Notes under the pieces: model-generated
Told to the model about the DNA's origin: nothing
What the model saw: only the letters and a program-made list of their open reading frames with translations
Databases searched by the model: none
Assembly (NCBI RefSeq): GCF_014274465.1
Contig: NZ_CP060394.1
Coordinates: 310,001 to 374,000 of the forward strand
DNA length: 64,000 nt
Source of the DNA: Alloacidobacterium dinghuense
Lineage (GTDB): Bacteria > Acidobacteriota > Terriglobia > Terriglobales > Acidobacteriaceae
Reading direction: 5' to 3'
Part shown: in pieces, positions 1 to 7,713 of the stretch
Position numbering within the stretch: the first letter of the stretch is position 1
How the letters are laid out: each line of letters begins with the position of its first letter
Translations under genes and position numbers: made by a program

Positions 1-160
1 GCGTCAGCTTGCTGTGCCGCATGCCTGAGTAGTCGCCGTGATACAGCGGCCAGCTATCCGGCGTAGGCTTCAGTATCTGCGCTGAATCAAGATTCTGCGC
101 CGTCAGCAAAGACGGCAGAGAAAGCGCGGCAAGAACCAATCCCTGTTTCAGCAACGTCAT
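1..160 (-). CDS. PQQ-dependent dehydrogenase, N-terminal fragment
   Basis: Partial gene running off the left edge; only about 53 residues are visible. It begins with a hydrophobic Sec signal ending near LLTAQN, then a segment containing DSWPLYHGDYSGMRHSKLT. That segment resembles the start of the eight-bladed beta-propeller of quinoprotein (PQQ) alcohol/glucose dehydrogenases, where W-x-x-Y/H-G-D-x-x-x-x-R-(H/Y)-S is typical. The enzyme would be periplasmic and oxidise an alcohol or sugar. It lies 34 bases downstream of the dihaem cytochrome c on the same strand, so that cytochrome is the likely electron acceptor. An in-frame ATG at 181 would add seven residues and cannot be excluded. Substrate cannot be told from this fragment. 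Confidence 0.7.
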   Translation of the reverse strand, partial: MTLLKQGLVLAALSLPSLLTAQNLDSAQILKPTPDSWPLYHGDYSGMRHSKLT

Positions 161-194
161 ATTGGCAGAAAAGCCCCTCATGCGATCAGCGAAA

Positions 195-1064
195 TCAGCG
201 CAGCGTTTGCAGATACGCCATCAGGTTATGGATATCAGCGTCCGTGTACTTGCTGAAGAGGTCCACATGCGCATCCACCGGCGAGTCGACGACATACTTC
301 ACGTTTGTGGTCGACCACGAATGATAGGTCCCATTCTCGTCGCGCAGTCCGATGACAAACTCATCCTGATATGCGAGCACTCCCGAAATCTTCTCGCCCG
401 AAGGAAGTGTCACCGTCACGCGGCTCTTGGCTTCGCGCGGATACAGCATGCGCTCTTCCAACTGAAGCCCCTGGTAGCGCGCGGCGATGCCTGCAAGATC
501 GCCTGTAGGTGAATGGCAATTCGCGCAGCCTCCCGCGCCATCGAAGTACTGCTTGCCCTGGTCAACGTTTCCCGTTTGCAGATCGGAGACGTCTACGCCG
601 CGACGCTTCCCATTCTGCGATGCAGCCTTGGCCGCCTGCGCGTGAATAAACGCCACGAGACTCAGCACTTCATCATTCGAGAAGTTGAAGGAGGGCATAT
701 TCTTCTGCGGTCGCCCGTCGCGCACAACCTCAGAGATTTTGTCTCCGCCCACATCAGCCAGCACCAGCTTCGACCGAGTCAAATCAGGCCCTGTCTCGCC
801 GCCCATGGCATCGCGGCCGTGACAAAAAGAGCAGTTCTGATCGAAGAGATCCCCGCCGGCCTTCGCCAGATCCGACGTATGCGACACGTTCGCTGCCGCT
901 GTTTCGCCTTTCACCGGCGAGCCGGATTGGGTGGTTTGGTTCTGTGGCGTCGTCGGAGTGCCCGACTGAAATCCAGAGGCTGCATAGATAGGCGTCCGCA
1001 CGGCCTGAGAGACAAGAATTCCACCGCCTGCGGCTAACAGTGCTGCACCTAAAAATCTCTTCAT
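195..1064 (-). CDS. Dihaem cytochrome c, periplasmic
   Basis: 289 residues with an N-terminal export signal (about 1-29), a low-complexity Thr/Gln/Ser linker (32-60) and two haem-binding CxxCH motifs, CSFCH at 78-82 and CANCH at 180-184. Met123, in a K-N-M-P segment, is a good axial ligand for the first haem. The second cytochrome domain is unusual: after its CxxCH comes a beta-rich stretch of about 65 residues (roughly 205-270) before the terminal helix that normally closes a cytochrome c fold. Its position just upstream of a PQQ dehydrogenase, same strand, suggests it carries electrons from that enzyme to the respiratory chain. An AGGA lies 12-13 bases before the ATG. The family call is firm; the partner is inferred. 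Confidence 0.9.
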   Translation of the reverse strand: MKRFLGAALLAAGGGILVSQAVRTPIYAASGFQSGTPTTPQNQTTQSGSPVKGETAAANVSHTSDLAKAGGDLFDQNCSFCHGRDAMGGETGPDLTRSKLVLADVGGDKISEVVRDGRPQKNMPSFNFSNDEVLSLVAFIHAQAAKAASQNGKRRGVDVSDLQTGNVDQGKQYFDGAGGCANCHSPTGDLAGIAARYQGLQLEERMLYPREAKSRVTVTLPSGEKISGVLAYQDEFVIGLRDENGTYHSWSTTNVKYVVDSPVDAHVDLFSKYTDADIHNLMAYLQTLR

Positions 1065-1454
1065 ATTTAGTAAAAATCCTCATCCATCCGAGATGAACAG
1101 CGCCGGAAAATGCCATAACGACAACTATCCCGGATACTTGATCAATCGCATGAAATCATATTTCAGTTGAAACGGTTGCAAAGCCATTGTTTCAGAACAG
1201 TGGCTATCCGGAAAGCCGACTTGGGCCATCTGCGCAAAAAAATTCGAGCCGGATTCGGTCATCGTGTGTGCACAGCACCGCCCATGCAGCAAGCGCAGGA
1301 GCACCCTGCAAAAAAATGCCCCGTGTCGGCACGGGGCACTCAGAGTTCATGGAAATTACGGATACTACTCAATTGCTTACGAGAATGATACTGCGGGTTT
1401 AGTGATGCAAGCGTCGTTTTGCGCCAACCATGCCATCCTCAGTCGGTTTCTGTG
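1065..1454. other. Non-coding gap upstream of cytochrome c
   Basis: About 390 bases with no convincing gene. Short open frames here lack ribosome-binding sites and recognisable products. The part next to 1064 should hold the promoter of the cytochrome/PQQ unit. The only clear structure is the terminator at 1311-1338. Confidence 0.6.
1311..1338 (-). terminator. Rho-independent terminator
   Basis: Perfect 9-bp stem (TGCCCCGTG at 1317-1325 with CACGGGGCA at 1330-1338) and a TCGG loop, flanked on the left by a run of A. Read on the minus strand this is a GC-rich hairpin followed by at least six T. It lies downstream of the small gene ending at 1455 and would end that transcript before the cytochrome c gene. 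Confidence 0.85.
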
Positions 1455-1790
1455 CTACGGCTTGGTCCATTGATCGGCGTGGCGCTTGAGCCACCAGCAG
1501 GGATCATCGCTCCCTCGCGGAAAAATCGCGCGCGCGCATTCCACCTGCTGTGAGCCGGTCCAATCAAGCTCATATTTCCCGTCCTTAAGCGGAACGGCGA
1601 GGAACTGGTTCACCTTGACCGAGCCGAGTGCCGTTCCGTGGGCCAGACGATAGCGGTAGACCAGCCAGTCTCCGGCATAGGAGATCAGCAAAGCCGCCAA
1701 CAATACCACCATCGACCGTTCCAGAAGTGCACGCACGGATCTGGCAAAACCTCCATCACGTCCGGGAAATGCGACAACCGACCTATCCAC
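1455..1790 (-). CDS. Small single-pass membrane protein, unknown function
   Basis: 111 residues from a GTG start, or about 86 from an internal Met at residue 26. One membrane segment (about residues 27-45) is followed by a hydrophilic tail that ends in a Trp/Cys-containing segment with DDPCWWLKRHADQW. I do not recognise a family. It is bounded by a terminator on each side (1311-1338 downstream, 1870-1895 upstream), so it is probably a single-gene transcript. The dense use of Trp and Cys near the C-terminus and the well-placed terminator support a real gene; the start is uncertain. Confidence 0.55.
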   Translation of the reverse strand: MDRSVVAFPGRDGGFARSVRALLERSMVVLLAALLISYAGDWLVYRYRLAHGTALGSVKVNQFLAVPLKDGKYELDWTGSQQVECARAIFPRGSDDPCWWLKRHADQWTKP

Positions 1791-1869
1791 AATAACTTAC
1801 AAGAGCGAGTGGGCGCAGGGAATTATGGCCTGATTTGTTGGAATTGAGATGAAGTGTCCGAAAATAAAG

Positions 1870-1895
1870 AAAGCCGCCCTGATACGGGCGGCTTT
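1870..1895. terminator. Rho-independent terminator, possibly bidirectional
   Basis: Ten-bp perfect stem AAAGCCGCCC (1870-1879) / GGGCGGCTTT (1886-1895) with a six-base loop. On the minus strand it is followed by TTTCTTTATTTT and would end the PBP1A-glutaredoxin transcript. On the plus strand it is followed by a shorter T run. Confidence 0.9.
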
Positions 1896-1926
1896 TCTGA
1901 TTATACGGAACAGCTAAATGACTGAT

Positions 1927-2160
1927 TCAGCCCAGCAGATGCTCCAGACGGTCCATGTCGAAGCCGATCATGACTTCGTTATCGACGACAATCGTCGGGG
2001 TCGACTGGCTGTTTAAATCCATCAGTTCCTGCAGCGCCTTCGGATCGGCGGTCACATCCTTGTATTCAAAGGGGATCTCGCGCGAACTGAAGAAATGTTT
2101 GGCAGCAAAGCACGGTGGGCATCCGGGCTGGCTATAAAGAATGACACGTTTCTGCGACAT
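1927..2160 (-). CDS. Glutaredoxin-family thiol-disulfide protein
   Basis: 77 residues from the ATG at 2160 (MSQKRVILYS). The frame stays open to a TTG at 2196, which would add 12 poorly conserved residues and overlap the end of the PBP1A gene; the shorter start fits the family better. The protein is a bare glutaredoxin/thioredoxin fold: beta strand, then the redox motif CPPC, and the cis-proline loop T-P-T-I-V-V. CPPC occurs in glutaredoxin-like proteins of the NrdH/YruB type rather than the classical CPYC. It is probably cytoplasmic, since it has no signal. It lies 32 bases downstream of the PBP gene on the same strand and ahead of a strong terminator, so the two may be co-transcribed; a functional link is not evident. 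Confidence 0.85.
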   Translation of the reverse strand: MSQKRVILYSQPGCPPCFAAKHFFSSREIPFEYKDVTADPKALQELMDLNSQSTPTIVVDNEVMIGFDMDRLEHLLG

Positions 2161-2192
2161 AACTAATAGATGCAGCACTTTATGTGCAGGCT

Positions 2193-4406
2193 TCAATGAA
2201 TTGACTGGGTCGGAACCTTCACCGCAGCCTGCGCCAGGTGCACTGGTCTCGGTGCAGTTTCACCGGGAAAAGTTTCGTTGTCCTTGCCTGCGATGGCGGC
2301 GCGCATAAAGTCGACCCAGAGCGGCAGCGCGGCCTTTGCTCCGGTTTCCTTATCACCGAGCGACTCGCGGTTGTCGTAGCCCACCCAGACGCCGCAGGTC
2401 GTCGAAGGTGAGAAGCCGAGAAACCAGGCGTCGGTGAAATCACTGGTCGTGCCGGTTTTGCCGCCGATGGGATGGCTCAGCACCGCCGCATCCTTGGCAG
2501 TCCCACTGCGGGTCACTTCGCGCAGCAGAACCATCATGGTTCGCGCCACCTTCGCGCTGGTTGCCTCCGTAACTTCGGGAGTGTCTTCCATCAGCGGAGC
2601 GCCTTCAGCCGTCGTCACGCGCCGGATCAGCCGAGGCGCAATACGAATGCCGTCATTGGGAAAGGCGGCGTAGGCGGCCATCTGCTGCTCAAGCGACACC
2701 TCGACCGATCCGAGCGCCACTGGAAGGTACGCCGGAATATTGGCTGTGATGCCGAACTGATGAGCAACATCGATGACCTTGTGCATGCCGACCCGCTCGG
2801 CAAGCTTTAGTGCCGGAATGTTACGGGAATCGGCAAAAGCCTTCAGTAGGGTGATGTTGCCGAGGTAGTTGCCCTCGTAGTTGTGCGGCGTGTATCCGCC
2901 GAATGAGGTTGGAGCGTCGAGAATTCTCTCTTCGGGAGTCGCGCCTTCCTCGATCGCGGCGGTGTAGACATAGGGCTTGAAGGATGATCCGGTCTGCCGC
3001 TCCGCCTGCGTTGCGCGGTTGAACTGCGACATGTTGAAGTCGCGGCCGCCGACCATGGCCAGAACGTCGCCGGTAGCATTGTCCATCGCCATCAGCGATC
3101 CCTGCACGCCGGAGTCTTCTTCGAGCGTTCCGCGCAGCAGATTGCCCTCCTCTTCGCGCAGTTGAACGTAAATGATGTCGCCCTGCTTCAGGAATCCATC
3201 CGCCGTCCGGAATCCGGTCCATGTCCAGTCATCCGGCGTCAGCACAAGCTGATCATCGCCAACTCGCGCCGTGACCTGGTAAGGAAGAACACCTGTCACC
3301 AGCGCATGAATATAAGCTCCAGTCTGCGGCGGAACAACCCAATCTGGATGCTTGAACCCCTCCATGCCAACGCCGCCCGCAATGACGTTGAGTAGATGGC
3401 CGCGCCAGCCGTGACGGCGCTCATAACCAGCCAATCCGTCGAGCACTACGCGGTTTGCCGTTTCCTGCAGGTCGAGATCGAGAGTGGTATAAACCTTCAG
3501 CCCCGCCTGATGCACCTGGTCGGACCCAAACTTCCGCTCCAGCTCGCGTCTGACCTCCTCAACGAACCACGGAGCCACGCTGTTCGGAGGAGCCTCGATA
3601 TGCAGCCCTAACGGAGCCGAGCGGGCAACATTCGCCTGGGCAGCGGTAATGACGCCGTCCTCAAGCATGGAATTGATGACCATGTTGCGTCGCCGGAAGG
3701 CCCTGTCAGGATTGAGCACCGGAGAATACTCGGTCGGTCCCTTCGGCAGACCTGCCAGCAGCGCCGCTTCCGGCAGGGTGAGGTCTTTGGCCTGCTTGCT
3801 GAAGTAATACTCCGACCCAGCCTCAAACCCATACACTCCACGCCCCAGGTAAATCTGGTTGGCATACAGAGCAAAAATCTGCTGCTTCGTGAAGGTGTGT
3901 TCGATCTGAATGGAGAGCAAAACCTCCTGCAACTTGCGACCGAAGGTACGCTCGCTCGAAAGGAAGAGGTTGCGCGCCAACTGCATCGTCAGCGTCGAGG
4001 CGCCCTGTGCGCGGTTTTTCGAAGTCAGATCGTGATAGGCCGCTCCAATCACGCGAAAGAAGTTTACACCCCAGTGGCTCTCGAAATTCTTGTCTTCAAT
4101 GGAGATCACTGCCTCGCGGAGCAGGGGAGAGAGATCGTTGTAATTGACCAGAACGCGGCGTTCGAGAGCAAACGAGCCGAAGATGCGACCGTGCGCGTCG
4201 TAGAGGTCTGTGGTGGTGTTGGGCCGGTAACGCATCAGGTCATCAATCTGTGGAAGATTGACCGAGTAGACCAGCATGAATCCACTCATGGAGCCAACGA
4301 CGACCGCCAGCAGCAGCAGTACCGCCAGCGCTACACCGCCAGCTACCTTGCGCCGTCCCGCGCCGGGGCGAAAGCCGCCGTTAGTTGCTTGAGGCCGCTG
4401 CTTCAA
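2193..4406 (-). CDS. Class A penicillin-binding protein (PBP1A type)
   Basis: 737 residues, a bifunctional peptidoglycan synthase anchored in the inner membrane. Order: short basic cytoplasmic tail, one transmembrane helix (about 23-47), GT51 glycosyltransferase domain with E-D-K-N-F at 104-108 and GASTLTMQLARN at 135-146, a linker/OB-like region, then the transpeptidase with all three penicilloyl-serine motifs: S474-S-F-K477, S527-R-N529 and K650-T-G-T653. All catalytic residues look intact. The start is a TTG at 4406 with no strong ribosome-binding site; an alternative start before the membrane helix is possible. It lies next to a Prc/CtpA-like protein (4459-5688), a family whose active members trim cell-wall proteins, which makes a joint role in wall growth plausible but unproven. 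Confidence 0.93.
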   Translation of the reverse strand: MKQRPQATNGGFRPGAGRRKVAGGVALAVLLLLAVVVGSMSGFMLVYSVNLPQIDDLMRYRPNTTTDLYDAHGRIFGSFALERRVLVNYNDLSPLLREAVISIEDKNFESHWGVNFFRVIGAAYHDLTSKNRAQGASTLTMQLARNLFLSSERTFGRKLQEVLLSIQIEHTFTKQQIFALYANQIYLGRGVYGFEAGSEYYFSKQAKDLTLPEAALLAGLPKGPTEYSPVLNPDRAFRRRNMVINSMLEDGVITAAQANVARSAPLGLHIEAPPNSVAPWFVEEVRRELERKFGSDQVHQAGLKVYTTLDLDLQETANRVVLDGLAGYERRHGWRGHLLNVIAGGVGMEGFKHPDWVVPPQTGAYIHALVTGVLPYQVTARVGDDQLVLTPDDWTWTGFRTADGFLKQGDIIYVQLREEEGNLLRGTLEEDSGVQGSLMAMDNATGDVLAMVGGRDFNMSQFNRATQAERQTGSSFKPYVYTAAIEEGATPEERILDAPTSFGGYTPHNYEGNYLGNITLLKAFADSRNIPALKLAERVGMHKVIDVAHQFGITANIPAYLPVALGSVEVSLEQQMAAYAAFPNDGIRIAPRLIRRVTTAEGAPLMEDTPEVTEATSAKVARTMMVLLREVTRSGTAKDAAVLSHPIGGKTGTTSDFTDAWFLGFSPSTTCGVWVGYDNRESLGDKETGAKAALPLWVDFMRAAIAGKDNETFPGETAPRPVHLAQAAVKVPTQSIH

Positions 4407-4458
4407 CTGTGTGGACCCGTGAATCGGAAACGAGAAGGCGAATACGAAAATACTGACG

Positions 4459-5688
4459 CTAGGCGCTCTTTTGCTTTAGAAGATCGAGAGCCTTATTGAG
4501 TTGGTCGTCCGGGTGAGACTCCGGCTTTTGCGCAGTCTGCTGGTTGTTGTCCGGACCCTCCTCCGCCGCCAGATACTGATCGATGTTCGGAGCCACGACC
4601 ACATTCGGCGTTACAGCTTCATCCTGAATCTTTTTGCCGGAAGGCGATTCATACTTTGCCACCGAAAGAATCAGGGCAGAGCCATCGGGCATTTCGATGG
4701 TCTTCTGCACTGTGCCTTCACCGAAGGTACGGTCGCCGACCACGTCGCCGCGCTTGTTGTCCAGGATCGCCGCAGCTACCAATTCGCCCGGACCGGAAGT
4801 TCCGTGGTTGACAAGAACCGCAAGTGGCGCAGATGTGATGAACTTTCCCGGTTCGGCGGTAAAGATCTGCTTCGGCACTTTCTGACCCTCAAGCGAAGCA
4901 ATCGTGCCCGTTTGCAGGAAGGCATTTGCCAGCCGGACTGCCTGGTTCTCGTCGCCTTCGGCTACATCGCGTAGGTCCAGCAATACCTTCTTGTTGCCAT
5001 TCTTCTGCATCGAGCGGAGGTGGGCCTCAATATCGTCGACGCGCGCCTTGGTAAGAACGATTGGCTTGAGATAGAGGATGCTTGAGTTCTCGTATTGCTG
5101 TTCGCCCATTGTCGGGGCAATAATCGCGCTTCGCGTAAGGGTAATTTTGTCAGGTTCCGACTTGCCGCGATTCGGACGAACCAAAGAGAAGGTAACGTCA
5201 CTTCCCGGTTTGCCCTCAAGCATCAACCGGATCATGGCCAAGGACATTTCCCGGGTCGACTGGCCGGCAATGGACTCGACGATGTCGCCATCCTGAATCT
5301 GTTCGCGTTCTGCTGGGCTGCCAGGCATGACGGAGACGACGGTTGCGTATCCGAAGCGCTTGGAGATATTGAGTCCAACCTGCGCTGTGCCTTCATTTGC
5401 ATGGGCCTTGTAGGCCGTGTATTCGACAGGAGTCAGATAGCTGGAATCGGAGTCGAGCGATTCCAGAAGGCCGTGCAGCGCTCCATTGGTGACGTTGGCG
5501 ATGCTTGGTTCAACGACGTAGTCGCTTTGGATCTTATGCAGAACTTCTTCGTATACACCAACCTGTCGATAGGCGCCATCATTCTGCGTTCCGGCGCGCA
5601 CGCCGCTCAGGCCGAATCCGCCGAGGAAAACAACAATCACTAGAAGTACAGAAATTGCAAGGATGGCGCGCTTAAAACCTTTAGACAT
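4459..5688 (-). CDS. S41-family (Prc/CtpA-like) protein, probably catalytically dead
   Basis: 409 residues from the ATG at 5688; the frame extends upstream but residues before this Met look non-coding. An N-terminal membrane anchor (about 8-30) is followed by a helical region, a PDZ domain (about 98-185, with the G-L-N-I carboxylate-binding loop near 105) and an S41 core. In active family members the core carries N-x-G-(S/T)-A-S-A-S-E with the nucleophile Ser, and F-G-K-G 25 residues later with the base Lys. Here the matching segments read NHGTSGPGE (294-302) and TFGEG (321-325), so the nucleophile position is Gly299 and the Lys position is Glu324. The usual D-L-R-x-N-P-G-G is also altered (DLRDVAEGD, 238-246). 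The fold seems kept and the chemistry lost. It sits beside PBP1A, suggesting a structural or adaptor role in the envelope. Confidence 0.85.
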   Translation of the reverse strand: MSKGFKRAILAISVLLVIVVFLGGFGLSGVRAGTQNDGAYRQVGVYEEVLHKIQSDYVVEPSIANVTNGALHGLLESLDSDSSYLTPVEYTAYKAHANEGTAQVGLNISKRFGYATVVSVMPGSPAEREQIQDGDIVESIAGQSTREMSLAMIRLMLEGKPGSDVTFSLVRPNRGKSEPDKITLTRSAIIAPTMGEQQYENSSILYLKPIVLTKARVDDIEAHLRSMQKNGNKKVLLDLRDVAEGDENQAVRLANAFLQTGTIASLEGQKVPKQIFTAEPGKFITSAPLAVLVNHGTSGPGELVAAAILDNKRGDVVGDRTFGEGTVQKTIEMPDGSALILSVAKYESPSGKKIQDEAVTPNVVVAPNIDQYLAAEEGPDNNQQTAQKPESHPDDQLNKALDLLKQKSA

Positions 5689-5835
5689 AGCTGAACTCAG
5701 GCAGCCGGGAGCTGTTAGGAAGATGATACTCCAGTAATGTGCGTTTTGGCTCCCGTGGTTTTGGTTGGCGAAGGCTGGCGAATCCATCTGACAGGCCGAA
5801 TCTGATGGAGTCGGTGAGGCGATTGGCGCGGGCCT

Positions 5836-7440
5836 TCAGGCTCCTCGCGTTACCTCCGCGGCTATTTTGCGTAGGTTTGGGAGGACGTCGCCGATGACGG
5901 TGGGGTCGGATTTGCGTTTTCCGAGGGCGAAATAGAGACGTTTGTAGTGGTCGAAGAGGCGGTTGTAGGTGGAGTGGGCTTCCGGATTGGGCGTGAAGGT
6001 TTTGTAGCTTAGGCACATGCTGGCCTGTGCGTCTTCGATGGATGGGAAGGCTTTGGCGGCTAGTAGGGCGAAGATGCCGGAGCCAAGACTGGTGGGGATT
6101 CCGGCGGGGACTAGGACGGGCTTGCCGAGGACGTCGGCGTAGACCTGGTTGAGGACCTGGTTGTTTTGGGGGATTCCGCCGGCGTTGATGACGCGGTCGA
6201 CGGGAACGCCGTATTCGGCCATGCGGTCGAGGATGATGCGGGTGTGGAAGGCGGTGCCTTCGATGGCGGCGTAGAGCTCGTCCTGGGCGGTGTGGATGAG
6301 GTTCCAGCCGAGGGTGACGCCGCCGAGCTCGGAGTTGACGAGGACGGTACGGTCGCCGTTGTCCCAACTGAGGCGGAGAAGGCCGGTCTGTCCGGCGCGG
6401 TAACTTTCGAGGCCCTTGGATAATTCGGAGACTTTGTGTCCGGCGCGGCGGGCGATGGCTTCGAAGATGTCGCCCGTGGCGGAGAGGCCGGCTTCGACTC
6501 CGGTGTAAGCGGGGTGGACGCTGCCGGGGACGACGCCGCAGACGCCGGGGACGAGGTTGGCCTTCTTCTGCATGGCGATGATGCAGGTAGAGGTGCCGAC
6601 GACATTGACCACGTCGCCCTCGCGGCAGCCTGCGCCGATGGCGTCCCAGTGCGCGTCGAAGGCGCCGACGGGGATGGGGATTCCGGCGCGCAGGCCCATG
6701 GCTTCGGCCCATTGGGGCGAGAGATGGCCGGCGAGTTTGTTGGAGGTTTCGTAGCTGCCTGCGAGTTTTTCGCGGATGCCTTCGAAGAGCGGATCGAGTT
6801 TAGAGAGGAATTCCTGTGAGGGCAGGCCGTCCCATTTCGGGTTCCACATCCATTTGTGGCCCATGGCGCAGACGCTGCGTTTCGCCTGCTTTGCGTCGGT
6901 GACGCCGCAGAGAGTTGCGGCGACCATGTCGCAGTGTTCGAAGGCGGTGACGAAGCGGCCGCGCTTGTCGGGGTTGTGGCGGAGCCAGTGGAGGAGCTTG
7001 GCGAATCCCCACTCGTGGGAGTAGACGCCGCCGCACCACTCGATGGCTTCGAGCTGTTCGCGGTGGGCGAGCTCGGTGATTTGCTGCGCTTCCTCTTTGG
7101 CGCGATGGTCGCACCAGAGGTAGTAGTCGTCGAGTGGCTGGAGGTTTTCGCCGACTGGGATGACGCTGGAGCCGGTGGTGTCGAGCGCCATGGCTTCGAT
7201 CTGGGAGCCGTCGATGCCTGCGTCCTGGATGGCCTGACGAGTGGCTTTGACGAGGGCGTCCATCTGGTCCTGATGGGACTGCGTGGCGTAGTCGGGGTCT
7301 TCGCGCTTGCGGTGGAGCGGGTATTCGGCGACGGCGGTGGCAAGGCGGCCTTTTGCTACATCTTCCCCGCCGCGGGCGCTGTCGAGGAGGGTGACGCGCA
7401 CGCTTAGGGTTCCGAAATCTACGCCTGCTATTGTGGACAT
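5836..7440 (-). CDS. araB: Ribulokinase (FGGY family)
   Basis: 534 residues, cytoplasmic. Phosphorylates L-ribulose with ATP to L-ribulose 5-phosphate, the middle step of L-arabinose breakdown. The N-terminal FGGY half begins with the nucleotide-binding GVDFGTLSVRV and the C-terminal half carries GAFDAHWDAIGAG, GTSTC and the G-G-I-P-Q-N-N segment found in ribulokinases. Length is that of typical AraB (about 530-570). It is the last gene of a leftward unit: AraD, symporter, 70-residue membrane protein, isomerase, kinase. A 273-base gap rich in palindromes separates it from the isomerase, so its expression may be partly uncoupled. Confidence 0.92.
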   Translation of the reverse strand: MSTIAGVDFGTLSVRVTLLDSARGGEDVAKGRLATAVAEYPLHRKREDPDYATQSHQDQMDALVKATRQAIQDAGIDGSQIEAMALDTTGSSVIPVGENLQPLDDYYLWCDHRAKEEAQQITELAHREQLEAIEWCGGVYSHEWGFAKLLHWLRHNPDKRGRFVTAFEHCDMVAATLCGVTDAKQAKRSVCAMGHKWMWNPKWDGLPSQEFLSKLDPLFEGIREKLAGSYETSNKLAGHLSPQWAEAMGLRAGIPIPVGAFDAHWDAIGAGCREGDVVNVVGTSTCIIAMQKKANLVPGVCGVVPGSVHPAYTGVEAGLSATGDIFEAIARRAGHKVSELSKGLESYRAGQTGLLRLSWDNGDRTVLVNSELGGVTLGWNLIHTAQDELYAAIEGTAFHTRIILDRMAEYGVPVDRVINAGGIPQNNQVLNQVYADVLGKPVLVPAGIPTSLGSGIFALLAAKAFPSIEDAQASMCLSYKTFTPNPEAHSTYNRLFDHYKRLYFALGKRKSDPTVIGDVLPNLRKIAAEVTRGA

Positions 7441-7451
7441 CTGTTACCTCA

Positions 7452-7510
7452 GGGGCTGAAGCCCCCCCTTTTGTTGATCTTTGAATGCGCGAGCTAAAGT
7501 CCGCACCTAC
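7452..7510. repeat. Short GGGGC-TGAA-GCCCC hairpin and degenerate GCTAAAG-CCGCAC element
   Basis: Between the isomerase and ribulokinase genes. The first element is a 5-bp stem (7452-7456 / 7461-7465). The second, GAGCTAAAGTCCGCACCTAC at 7491-7510, is a decayed copy of the GGCTAAAGCCCGCAC element seen again at 13311-13327. The ggggct(a/g)aagcccc theme also appears at 9163-9175, on the other side of the isomerase gene. Confidence 0.6.
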
Positions 7511-7521
7511 CTTGTTCTGAT

Positions 7522-7550
7522 CCCACATCTCTTTGAGATGTGGGGCACCC
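7522..7550. repeat. Palindromic intergenic repeat, GATGTGGGGCACCC type (copy 1)
   Basis: Perfect 10-bp arms CCCACATCTC (7522-7531) and GAGATGTGGG (7535-7544) around a 3-base loop, followed by GCACCC. Preceded by CCTACCTTGTTCT, which recurs before copy 2. Three further copies with the same tail lie at 7605, 9204 and 9250. Confidence 0.8.
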
Positions 7551-7604
7551 GGTGTTAAGGACCCGCGCCTACCTTGTTCTTGATAGAACTCACATTTGTG
7601 GTCT

Positions 7605-7647
7605 CCCACCCTATCGCGCAACTACAGCGCGATAGGATGGGGCACCC
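7605..7647. repeat. Palindromic intergenic repeat, GGGGCACCC-tailed (copy 2)
   Basis: Arms CCTATCGCGC (7610-7619) and GCGCGATAGG (7627-7636), with outer CCCA / TGGG pairing, then GGGGCACCC ending at 7647. The stem sequence differs from copy 1 but the outer frame and tail are the same, so the stem varies while the fold is kept. Confidence 0.8.
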
Positions 7648-7713
7648 GTTGTTCGTGGCTTGTACGCAACTGCAGATCCTTCGCTCCGCTCAGGATGACT
7701 TCCCTGAGTGGGG

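Noticed and set aside
5681-6712. Long Arg/Pro-rich frame antisense-frame to ribulokinase
   Set aside because: Composition (repeated Arg, Pro, His) is typical of an out-of-frame reading of GC-rich coding sequence; araB in the other frame is clearly real.
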